Positions 1 through 5,654 of a DNA stretch of 5,654 nucleotides are shown here, piece after piece (position 1 is the first letter of the stretch; every line of letters starts with the position of its first letter). The notes under the pieces are model-generated. The model was not told the DNA's origin. It made no database searches and was given only the letters and a program-made list of their open reading frames with translations. This DNA is from an uncultured Flavobacteriales bacterium (GTDB lineage: Bacteria > Bacteroidota > Bacteroidia > Flavobacteriales > BACL11). The position numbers and the translations under genes are program-made. The stretch lies in assembly GCA_950069165.1 (NCBI GenBank), contig CATMIT010000090.1, positions 1-5,654 on the forward strand, given 5' to 3'.

Positions 1-1
1 A

Positions 2-796
2 GGAAAATTATACTGTTTAGGCGATATTGTGCATAACAATATGGAGGTAGACAGATTAAATGATATGGGGTTAGAAATTATCAATCATCAACAATTCAGT
101 GAGTTGAAAGATTGCAAAGTGCTAATAAGGGCGCATGGCGAACCACCAGAAACTTACCATACTGCTATCAAAAATAATATTCAATTATTGGATGCCTCTT
201 GCCCTGTTGTATTAAAATTACAACACAATATCAAAGAAGGCTATGAAGAGATTAATAAGATTGACGGGCAAATTATTATTTTCGGTAAAGAAGGGCATGC
301 GGAGGTGCAAGGGCTTTTAGGACAAACAAATGGCAAAGCAATCATTGTTTCCTGTGCTGATGATTTAGATAAAGTGGATTTCTCAGCTCCCATTTATATG
401 TATTCTCAAACCACAAAAAGCCCAAGAGCTTTTGCGAATTTGCAAGAGAAAATTAGAAAAAGAAAAGAAATTGCTGGTAATACAGATTCCGTAAAATTTA
501 TTGTGAACGACACGCTTTGCAGACAAGTATCAGGTAGAGAGCCTCAACTGAAAGAATTCTCAAAAGAAAATGATGTGATTGTATTTGTGAGTGGTAAAAA
601 GAGTTCAAATGGCAAAATGCTTTTTCAATCTTGCCTTAAAGAAAATCCAAATTCTTATTTTGTATCTGAGGAAAAAGAGATAAAAGAAGAATGGTTTAAT
701 GAAAATTCACAGGTAGGTATATGCGGAGCCACTTCTACTCCTAGATGGCTAATGGAAAATGTGGCTAAAAACATCCTGAAACTACAAGCAGTTTAA
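2..796 (+). CDS. ispH: 4-hydroxy-3-methylbut-2-enyl diphosphate reductase (IspH/LytB), 5'-truncated
   Basis: IspH is the cytosolic [4Fe-4S] enzyme that reduces HMBPP to IPP and DMAPP, the last step of the MEP pathway. The frame is open from base 2 and 264 residues are visible. Matching the E. coli enzyme from memory, and numbering from base 2, these landmarks can be seen: VHN His11 (E. coli H41), AHGEPP His45 (H74), DASCP Cys67 (C96, cluster ligand), GHAE His99/Glu101 (H124/E126), SQTTKS Thr137-138 (T167/T168), DTLC Cys173 (C197, cluster ligand), SSN 201-203, and GATSTP Ser245. The first cluster cysteine lies in the roughly 25-30 N-terminal residues that are off the window. A GTG at 29 is not the start, because the conserved residues KLYCLGDI precede it in frame. 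The gene is complete at its 3' end and looks functional. A separate promoter for rpsA follows, so the two need not form one transcript. Identification is very secure. Confidence 0.97.
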   Translation, partial: GKLYCLGDIVHNNMEVDRLNDMGLEIINHQQFSELKDCKVLIRAHGEPPETYHTAIKNNIQLLDASCPVVLKLQHNIKEGYEEINKIDGQIIIFGKEGHAEVQGLLGQTNGKAIIVSCADDLDKVDFSAPIYMYSQTTKSPRAFANLQEKIRKRKEIAGNTDSVKFIVNDTLCRQVSGREPQLKEFSKENDVIVFVSGKKSSNGKMLFQSCLKENPNSYFVSEEKEIKEEWFNENSQVGICGATSTPRWLMENVAKNILKLQAV

Positions 797-813
797 TCTT
801 CCCTAAAAAATAG

Positions 814-843
814 TTTAGTTTTACAGAGGAAATTGTATCTTTG
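814..843 (+). promoter_or_regulatory. Likely rpsA promoter (Bacteroidota type)
   Basis: TATCTTTG at 836-843 matches the Bacteroidota sigma-ABfr -7 element TAnnTTTG exactly. A weak -33 candidate, TTTAG at 814-818, lies at the expected distance (about 19 bases from its TTT); it is not a perfect TTG. Transcription would be expected to start near 848-850, giving a leader of about 115 bases before rpsA. An exact eight-base pattern with two free positions does occur by chance in AT-rich DNA, but here it lies in an intergenic region in the right orientation. Confidence 0.55.
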
Positions 844-846
844 CTC

Positions 847-881
847 GCCTTTTTAAATGTGAGTTTAAGGGTTAAAAAGGC
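847..881 (+). repeat. Perfect 10-bp inverted repeat in the rpsA leader (possible 5'-end hairpin)
   Basis: GCCTTTTTAA at 847-856 is perfectly complementary to TTAAAAAGGC at 872-881, enclosing a 15-base loop. It begins at about the predicted rpsA transcription start, so the mRNA would open with this stem-loop. No T-tract follows the right arm (the next bases are AAGAGAATAAAA), and none follows on the other strand, so it does not look like an intrinsic terminator for ispH. Loop bases 866-871 (TAAGGG) are complementary to CCCTTA at 925-930, which would allow a pseudoknot or an alternative fold. A role in stabilising or autoregulating S1 mRNA is inference. Confidence 0.55.
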
Positions 882-962
882 AAGAGAATAAAAAAAACAT
901 CTCTCGTAAATCGGACACATGAACCCCTTATCAGATTGCGAGATACAATAAAGTACAAAAAA

Positions 963-3029
963 ATGTCAGAAGTAAAAGCTAAAAAAACTACTGAAGAAAT
1001 AGTAGAAAATGACAACCAAAAACAGGAAGAAACAACTACTCCTGTTAATGATTCAGAAGATAAAGCAATATTAGAAGAAACTGAATCGGAAGAAAATTCA
1101 AATCAAGAAGAAATTAATTCAGAAGAATCTACAGAAACTCTAGAAGAAACACCTACTGAAGAAGAAGCCGTAACAGAACCAGCTGAACAAACTTCTGTTA
1201 AGGAAATTGCTCAAGAGGAAATAGAAGAAGTAAAGGAAGTAAAAGAAGAAAAACCTATTCAGATGGAAGAAGAATTTGATTGGGAGAAATTGGACTCATC
1301 TGATTATAGTGAGAAAGAAAGAAAGGATTTAGAGAATGAATATCTACCTACTTTGAGTGAGGTTGAAGATAAAAAAGTATTGGATGGAACAGTAGTAAGA
1401 GTCACCGACAAAGAGGTAATTGTTGATATTAATTTTAAATCGGATGGTGTAATTGGCCGTAATGAATTTAGATACAATCCTGAACTAAAAGCAGGGGATA
1501 CGGTTGAGGTTTTAGTTGAGAAACAAGAAGATAAAAACGGACAATTAATCTTATCACATAGAAGAGCAAGAGTCCTTAGAGCTTGGGAGAGAGTGAATAC
1601 TGCTCAAGATACAGGAGAAATTGTGGAAGGTACAATTCAAAGCAGAACCAAAGGAGGGATGATTGTTGAGGTGTTCGGAATTGAAGCCTTTTTGCCAGGC
1701 TCACAAATTGATGTAAAGCCAATTCGTGATTATGATGAGTATGTAGGGAAGAAAATGGAATTTAAAGTGCTGAAAGTAAATGAAGCATTCAGAAATGTTG
1801 TGGTTTCTCACAAAGCACTTATTGAAGCAGATATTGAAGAACAGAAAAAAGAAATCATATCCAAATTGGAAAAAGGACAGGTTTTGGAAGGGGTTGTAAA
1901 AAACACCACTTCTTACGGTGTGTTTATTGATTTAGGTGGTGTGGATGGCTTGATTCATATTACCGATTTATCATGGGGAAGAATTGCTCACCCGGATGAA
2001 ATTGTAACGCTTGATGAAAAAATTAATGTTGTTATTCTTGATTTTGATGAGGAGAAAAAACGAATTCAATTAGGGCTCAAGCAACTTAGTAAGCATCCTT
2101 GGGATTCCTTAGATGAAAACCTAAAAGTAGGGGATAAGATTAAAGGAAAAGTGGTAGTTGTTGCCGATTATGGGGTGTTTGTTGAAATACAACCAGGAAT
2201 TGAGGCTCTTTTGCATGTGTCAGAAATGTCATGGTCCACACATCTTAGAAGTGCTAACGACTTCTTTAAAGTTGGTGATGAGCTAGATGCACAAATTCTC
2301 ACTTTAGATAAAGAAGAAAGAAAAATGTCCTTAGGAATTAAGCAAATGCAGGAAGATCCTTGGTCAGTAATTACTAAGAAATTCCCAGTGGATTCCAAGC
2401 ATAAAGTGAAGGTAATTAACTTTACCAATTTTGGGATTTTTGTAGAATTAGATGAAGGAATTGATGGCTTGGTTCATATCTCCGATTTATCATGGACTAA
2501 AAAGATCAAGCATCCTGCTGAGTTTACTTCAGTTGGAGAAATGTTAGATATTGTGGTATTGGATATAGATATTGAAAACAGAAGAATTAGCCTTGGACAC
2601 AAGCAATTAGAGGATAATCCTTGGGATACTTACCAGACACTTTTTATTGAAGGAAATGTTTATAAAGGAAAAATTATCGAAATGTTCGAAAAAGGAGCTC
2701 TTATTGCTTTAGAGCATGATGTAGAAGCTTTTGCCCCAAAACGACATCTTGAAAAAGAGAATGGTAATAGTGCTGGAGTTGGGGAAGAACTAGATTTTAA
2801 AGTTTTAGAATTTTCGAAAGAAAACAAAAAAATTCTATTGTCTCATACTGAAACCTTTAATCAAGCAGAGGAAAAAGCAAAAAAGACAGCAACTAAAACT
2901 GCTAAAAAGGAAGTTGAGAAAATTCAACAAACACAGCAAAAATCCACTCTTGGCGATTTGGAAGCGCTTTCGGATCTAAAAGATGATATTGATAAAAAAG
3001 AGAAAGAAAAAGATAGTGATGATGAATAA
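963..3029 (+). CDS. rpsA: 30S ribosomal protein S1
   Basis: S1 is the large, mRNA-binding small-subunit protein that brings mRNA to the ribosome and helps unfold it. The 688-residue product has six S1 (OB-fold) domains at about 135-205, 217-290, 303-375, 388-462, 475-549 and 562-630. Domains 3-5 carry the canonical signature HI(T/S)DLSW or HVSEMSW, and each ends in a (H/D/N)PW linker (W380, W467, W554). Domains 1, 2 and 6 are more divergent, as usual. Residues 1-104 are low-complexity and acidic, about one third Glu, before the conserved FDWEKL block at 105. The tail (631-688) is Lys/Glu-rich and contains STLGDLEAL. The product is longer than E. coli S1 (557 aa), mainly because of the acidic arm. 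I start at ATG 963 because MSE is typical of relatives; a TTG at 936 would add nine unconvincing residues. There is no Shine-Dalgarno motif, and the bases before ATG are A-rich. Confidence 0.97.
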   Translation: MSEVKAKKTTEEIVENDNQKQEETTTPVNDSEDKAILEETESEENSNQEEINSEESTETLEETPTEEEAVTEPAEQTSVKEIAQEEIEEVKEVKEEKPIQMEEEFDWEKLDSSDYSEKERKDLENEYLPTLSEVEDKKVLDGTVVRVTDKEVIVDINFKSDGVIGRNEFRYNPELKAGDTVEVLVEKQEDKNGQLILSHRRARVLRAWERVNTAQDTGEIVEGTIQSRTKGGMIVEVFGIEAFLPGSQIDVKPIRDYDEYVGKKMEFKVLKVNEAFRNVVVSHKALIEADIEEQKKEIISKLEKGQVLEGVVKNTTSYGVFIDLGGVDGLIHITDLSWGRIAHPDEIVTLDEKINVVILDFDEEKKRIQLGLKQLSKHPWDSLDENLKVGDKIKGKVVVVADYGVFVEIQPGIEALLHVSEMSWSTHLRSANDFFKVGDELDAQILTLDKEERKMSLGIKQMQEDPWSVITKKFPVDSKHKVKVINFTNFGIFVELDEGIDGLVHISDLSWTKKIKHPAEFTSVGEMLDIVVLDIDIENRRISLGHKQLEDNPWDTYQTLFIEGNVYKGKIIEMFEKGALIALEHDVEAFAPKRHLEKENGNSAGVGEELDFKVLEFSKENKKILLSHTETFNQAEEKAKKTATKTAKKEVEKIQQTQQKSTLGDLEALSDLKDDIDKKEKEKDSDDE

Positions 3030-3032
3030 TTT

Positions 3033-3061
3033 AAAGCCCCAATTTTTTGGGGCTTTTTTTT
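3033..3061 (+). terminator. Rho-independent terminator of rpsA
   Basis: AAAGCCCCAA at 3033-3042 pairs perfectly with TTGGGGCTTT at 3047-3056 around a TTTT loop, and the T-run continues to 3061. It starts three bases after the rpsA stop codon. The opposite strand has only a short T-run after the stem, so it should work mainly in the + direction. This separates rpsA from the pyrimidine genes. Confidence 0.93.
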
Positions 3062-3074
3062 AATACTATATTTG
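3047..3074 (+). promoter_or_regulatory. Likely pyrR-pyrB promoter overlapping the rpsA terminator
   Basis: TATATTTG at 3067-3074 matches the Bacteroidota -7 element TAnnTTTG exactly. TTG at 3047-3049 lies 17 bases upstream, within the 17-23 base spacing reported for flavobacterial -33/-7 pairs. The -33 element falls inside the 3' arm of the rpsA terminator. The expected start, about 3079-3082, is only two to five bases before the pyrR ATG, so the mRNA would be leaderless or nearly so. Confidence 0.7.
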
Positions 3075-3083
3075 CCATAGAAA

Positions 3084-3632
3084 ATGAAACTGAAAAAAAT
3101 AATTATTAATAAAACTAAATTCAATATAATTATTGAACGATTATCTCATCAAATAATTGAGAATCATGCTGACTTTCAGGATTCTGTTTTAATTGGAATT
3201 CAACCAAGAGGAGCACATTTATGCAAAAGAATTCATAATAAACTAACTTCTATAACTTCTAATTCCAACATCAAAGTGGGAAATTTGGATATCACTTTTT
3301 ATCGAGATGATTTCAGAAGAAGGCAAGAGCCCTTGGAACCACAAGCAATTGATATTGACTTTGCAATTGAAGGGAAAAATGTTGTTTTGATTGATGATGT
3401 GCTCTATACTGGAAGGTCTGTTCGTGCTGCACTGGATGCACTACTGGCTTTTGGCAGACCAAAATCTGTGGAGCTTTTGGTATTTATCGATAGAAGATTC
3501 AGTCGTCATTTACCAATTCAGCCAAATTATGTTGGGAAAAAAGTAGATACAATTACTTCTGAAAAAGTAATTGTTGAATGGATGGAAACAGACGGAAAAG
3601 ACCAAGTAATATTGTTAAATTCAGAAAAATGA
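3084..3632 (+). CDS. pyrR: PyrR, pyrimidine regulatory protein / uracil phosphoribosyltransferase
   Basis: PyrR is a type I phosphoribosyltransferase. In Bacillus it binds pyr mRNA with UMP as co-regulator and also makes UMP from uracil and PRPP. At 182 residues it is full length (B. subtilis has about 181). Visible family marks are GIQPRG at 38-43, LDITFYRDD at 68-76, the PRPP-binding loop VLIDDVLYTGRS ending at Ser112 with the acidic pair Asp104-Asp105, FGRP, and the C-terminal block DRRFSRHLPIQPNYVGK. The start at 3084 follows directly on a good promoter and an A-rich triplet; there is no Shine-Dalgarno motif. Its TGA overlaps the pyrB ATG, so the two are probably translationally coupled. 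The enzyme call is secure. Whether it regulates RNA here is uncertain, since no attenuator-like leader is present upstream of pyrR or between pyrR and pyrB. Confidence 0.95.
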   Translation: MKLKKIIINKTKFNIIIERLSHQIIENHADFQDSVLIGIQPRGAHLCKRIHNKLTSITSNSNIKVGNLDITFYRDDFRRRQEPLEPQAIDIDFAIEGKNVVLIDDVLYTGRSVRAALDALLAFGRPKSVELLVFIDRRFSRHLPIQPNYVGKKVDTITSEKVIVEWMETDGKDQVILLNSEK

Positions 3633-4567
3633 GCAGATTATCGGTAGAACATTTATTAGGGATTAAATATTTAACAGAGCAGGATATCTCCTTAATTTTC
3701 AATACAGCAGATAATTTCAAAAAAATAATTAATCAACCGATAAAGAAAGTTCCTTCATTGCGTGATATAACAGTTGCTAATCTGTTCTTTGAAAATTCTA
3801 CAAGAACAAAACTATCTTTCGAACTTGCCGAAAAACGCCTTTCGGCAGATGTAGTTAATTTTTCTTCTTCTGCTTCTTCTGTAAAAAAAGGAGAAACCCT
3901 GATTGATACGGTTAATAATATTATTGCTATGAAGGTGGATATGGTTGTTATTCGACATCCAAGTCCTGGCGCTTCCATTTTTCTTTCTAGAAACATTGAT
4001 GCAAAAATAATTAATGCTGGAGATGGCACCCATGAGCATCCTACACAAGCCCTTCTGGATGCTTACTCAATAAGAGAAAAATACGGAGAAGTAAAAGGTA
4101 AAAAAGTTGTAATTATTGGAGATATTTTGCATTCAAGGGTTGCACTTTCTAATATTTATTGTTTGCAAAAATTAGGAGCTGATGTTTGTGTTTGTGGGCC
4201 TTCCACCTTAATTCCAAAATACATAAGTACATTGGGAGTAAAGCATATTAGTAATTTAAAAGATGCCCTGAATTGGTGCGACATTGCCAATGTACTCAGG
4301 ATTCAATTAGAGCGACAAGATGTAAAATATTTTCCATCACTTAGAGAATATGCCATGGTTTTTGGAATAAATAAAGCGATATTAAATAGTTTAGATAAAG
4401 AGATTACCATTATGCATCCAGGACCTATTAATAGAGGGGTGGAATTAACTTCAGATGTAGCAGATTCTAAGCAGGCCATTATTCTGGATCAAGTAGAAAA
4501 TGGAGTTGCAATCCGAATGGCAACACTTTATTTACTTGCCGGAAAAATAAAAAAGAATGCAAAATAA
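3629..4567 (+). CDS. pyrB: Aspartate carbamoyltransferase, catalytic chain
   Basis: PyrB joins carbamoyl phosphate and aspartate to form N-carbamoyl-aspartate, the committed step of UMP synthesis, as a cytosolic trimer of catalytic chains. The 312-residue length is normal. The N-terminal carbamoyl-phosphate domain shows FFENSTRT (S57-T58-R59-T60), the 80s-loop SVKKGET (S84, K86-K87) that completes the neighbouring subunit's active site, RHPSPGA, and HEHPTQ (H137, Q140). The aspartate domain shows GDILHSRV, VLRIQLERQ and MHPGPINRGVE, the last closer to the B. subtilis form (HPAPVNRGVE) than to E. coli. I choose ATG 3629, giving MSRLSVEHLLGIKYL as in relatives. The in-frame ATG at 3578 lies inside pyrR and would add 17 unrelated residues. 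The start overlaps the pyrR stop as ATGA. No regulatory pyrI is seen downstream. Confidence 0.97.
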   Translation: MSRLSVEHLLGIKYLTEQDISLIFNTADNFKKIINQPIKKVPSLRDITVANLFFENSTRTKLSFELAEKRLSADVVNFSSSASSVKKGETLIDTVNNIIAMKVDMVVIRHPSPGASIFLSRNIDAKIINAGDGTHEHPTQALLDAYSIREKYGEVKGKKVVIIGDILHSRVALSNIYCLQKLGADVCVCGPSTLIPKYISTLGVKHISNLKDALNWCDIANVLRIQLERQDVKYFPSLREYAMVFGINKAILNSLDKEITIMHPGPINRGVELTSDVADSKQAIILDQVENGVAIRMATLYLLAGKIKKNAK

Positions 4568-4865
4568 CATCATTAGCTCACACACACTAGTGTTTACTTT
4601 AAGTGGAAAAAATCTGTTAGAAAATATTACAATTACGGATGAAGTTAATAATTTTATTGCTGATTTTTCTACTGTTGATATCGACTCGCTTAAGTCTATT
4701 AAAAATAATTTGACTAAATTTGGAGTATCTGTTTCTAAGAATAAAGGTACATTTGTAGTTGTAAGTGATTTTTCTTTTGATGAAAACCTGAATATTGTAC
4801 CGACATTGCAGGAAGCACAAGATTTTATAGAAATGGAAGAAATTGAAAGACAACTAAATTATTAA
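4557..4865 (+). CDS. Small conserved protein of unknown function, possibly STAS-like
   Basis: This 102-residue acidic protein has no signal peptide, membrane segment or metal-binding motif. It alternates predicted strands and helices: strands near HTLVFTLSG (9-17), a helix near SLKSIKNNLTKFG, a strand KGTFVVVSD, and a C-terminal helix EAQDFIEMEEIERQL. From memory, the ending NIVPTLQEAQDFIEMEEIERQLNY closely resembles small flavobacterial proteins encoded beside ribonuclease Z (rnz) and sometimes labelled as ribonuclease Z by proximity. It has none of the HxHxDH residues of that enzyme. The strand-helix pattern recalls STAS/anti-sigma-antagonist folds, but I see no clear phosphorylatable serine motif, so this is a weak inference. 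The start ATG 4557 overlaps the last 11 bases of pyrB, which supports coupling and a real gene. Function unknown. Confidence 0.85.
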   Translation: MQNNIISSHTLVFTLSGKNLLENITITDEVNNFIADFSTVDIDSLKSIKNNLTKFGVSVSKNKGTFVVVSDFSFDENLNIVPTLQEAQDFIEMEEIERQLNY

Positions 4866-4880
4866 ATATAAAACAAAAAA

Positions 4881-5654
4881 ATGAAAAAAATTGTACTTAT
4901 TTTAACACTAACTTTTTCTTGTCTAATAAGTTTTGGACAATGTTCACCAAATTCTTTGTATCAGGATTCTACTTATAATATTTGGCCAGACACTATTCAA
5001 AATCTTCCACATGCTATTCAGGGGGTGTATTATTATACTCATATTGATATTAAAACACCAACAATTTTAATTGAAGCTGCATCTGGAGATTCTTCAGTTA
5101 CTACAATAGACACATTGGGGAACTCTTATTATGTTGGTAATTGGCCAGTTGACAGTATGATTATGGTGTCAACAATTGGTCTTCCTTCTGGGATTACTTT
5201 AGATTGTAATACCTCTAACTGTAGTTATGAAGGAGATGTTGTTGGATGTGCAAATGTATATGGTACTACTAATGATCCTGTGGGAGTTTATCCAATCTCA
5301 ATAGAAGTAAATGTTTTCACTCATGGCACAATTACAGTGTTTGGTATTACTATTCCTGTACAAACTGATCTTTATTCTGCAACTGGTAATTATGAAAGTA
5401 TTGATGGTTATAAAATTGTAATTTCTTCTACAAGTAATGTCCCTGAAATATTTCATCAAGATGATTTTATTCTTTTTCAAAATGTACCTAATCCTTTTTC
5501 AGCAACTACAAGTATAAGGTTTAATTCTCCTAAATCTACTACTGCTGAATTTATCATAATTGATATGTTTGGAAGAAGCGTTTATGCTGATAAAATTGCT
5601 GCAACTAAAGGGGTAAACACCTATCAATTTAGTCATGATTTATCAGCAGGAATT
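4881..5654 (+). CDS. Secreted protein with T9SS type A sorting domain, 3'-truncated
   Basis: The frame is open from ATG 4881 to the window edge, giving 258 residues with no stop. Residues 1-20 form a signal peptide (MKK, a hydrophobic core, then SFGQ before Cys21); the ending in FGQ is typical of signal peptidase I sites in Bacteroidota, and the -1 Gln argues against a lipobox. The middle is rich in Thr, Ser, Ile and Tyr, looks all-beta, and includes GLPSGITLDCNTSNC with Cys109, Cys114 and Cys123, a pattern like Ig-like putative adhesin segments in T9SS cargo. From about 196 the Por-secretion tail begins: QNVPNPF (200-206), then IIDMFGRSVY and LSAGI. This tail directs export by the type IX system and is then removed or anchored. 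About 10-15 residues should be missing. It lies 15 bases after the preceding gene with no terminator between. The true function is unknown; adhesion or surface binding is only a guess. Confidence 0.9.
   Translation, partial: MKKIVLILTLTFSCLISFGQCSPNSLYQDSTYNIWPDTIQNLPHAIQGVYYYTHIDIKTPTILIEAASGDSSVTTIDTLGNSYYVGNWPVDSMIMVSTIGLPSGITLDCNTSNCSYEGDVVGCANVYGTTNDPVGVYPISIEVNVFTHGTITVFGITIPVQTDLYSATGNYESIDGYKIVISSTSNVPEIFHQDDFILFQNVPNPFSATTSIRFNSPKSTTAEFIIIDMFGRSVYADKIAATKGVNTYQFSHDLSAGI

Noticed and set aside
29..31. GTG as the ispH start
   Set aside because: The same frame is open to base 2 and encodes conserved IspH residues (KLYCLGDI) upstream, so the gene is cut by the window edge.
803..818. CTAAA / TTTAG hairpin as the ispH terminator
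   Set aside because: Only five AT-rich pairs with no T-tract. It is too weak to support termination.
819..834. ACAGAGGAAA as a PyrR-binding loop or ribosome site
   Set aside because: It only loosely resembles the PyrR loop, is not in a hairpin, and lies before rpsA rather than a pyrimidine gene.
936..962. TTG at 936 as the rpsA start
   Set aside because: It adds nine residues unlike S1 N-termini. ATG 963 gives the usual MSE start with an A-rich upstream stretch.
2168..2428. Minus-strand open frames within rpsA, pyrB, the small gene and the secreted-protein gene
   Set aside because: Each is opposite a well-supported gene, lacks recognisable protein features, and is explained by codon bias of the real frame.
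3578..3628. ATG 3578 as the pyrB start
   Set aside because: It lies inside pyrR and adds 17 residues not found in PyrB. ATG 3629 gives the family N-terminus and the common ATGA overlap.
4715..4722. TAAATTTG as an internal promoter for the secreted-protein gene
   Set aside because: It matches TAnnTTTG, but lies within a coding region about 160 bases before the start and has no TTG at the required distance. It is probably chance.

Overview
The window is an AT-rich, gene-dense chromosomal segment from a member of the Bacteroidota, most likely Flavobacteriales or a close relative. The evidence is a type IX secretion (T9SS) C-terminal sorting domain at the right end, two matches to the Bacteroidota promoter element TAnnTTTG, starts preceded by A-rich sequence with no Shine-Dalgarno motif, and protein sequences that resemble flavobacterial IspH, S1, PyrR and PyrB. 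I would not place it more finely than that. All genes lie on the + strand.

Layout: (1) 2-796, the 3' part of ispH, the last enzyme of the MEP isoprenoid pathway, cut by the left edge. (2) 797-962, a 166-base intergenic region with a likely rpsA promoter and a leader holding a perfect 10-bp inverted repeat. (3) 963-3029, rpsA, ribosomal protein S1, with six S1 domains and an unusually long glutamate-rich N-terminal extension. (4) 3033-3061, a strong intrinsic terminator whose 3' arm overlaps the -33 element of the next promoter. (5) 3084-4865, a tightly packed unit of pyrR, pyrB (aspartate transcarbamoylase) and a small gene of unknown function, with 4- and 11-base overlaps. (6) 4881-5654, the start of a secreted T9SS cargo protein, cut by the right edge.

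The genes are mostly housekeeping: isoprenoid precursor synthesis, translation initiation and pyrimidine synthesis. PyrR and PyrB are functionally linked, as the uridine-nucleotide sensor/UPRTase and the committed step of UMP synthesis. The secreted protein has no obvious functional link to them. I see no mobile element, CRISPR array, RNA gene or evidence of a wholly new system. The parts most worth a second look are the structured rpsA leader, the nearly leaderless pyrR promoter that leaves no room for a classical PyrR attenuator, and the small gene after pyrB.
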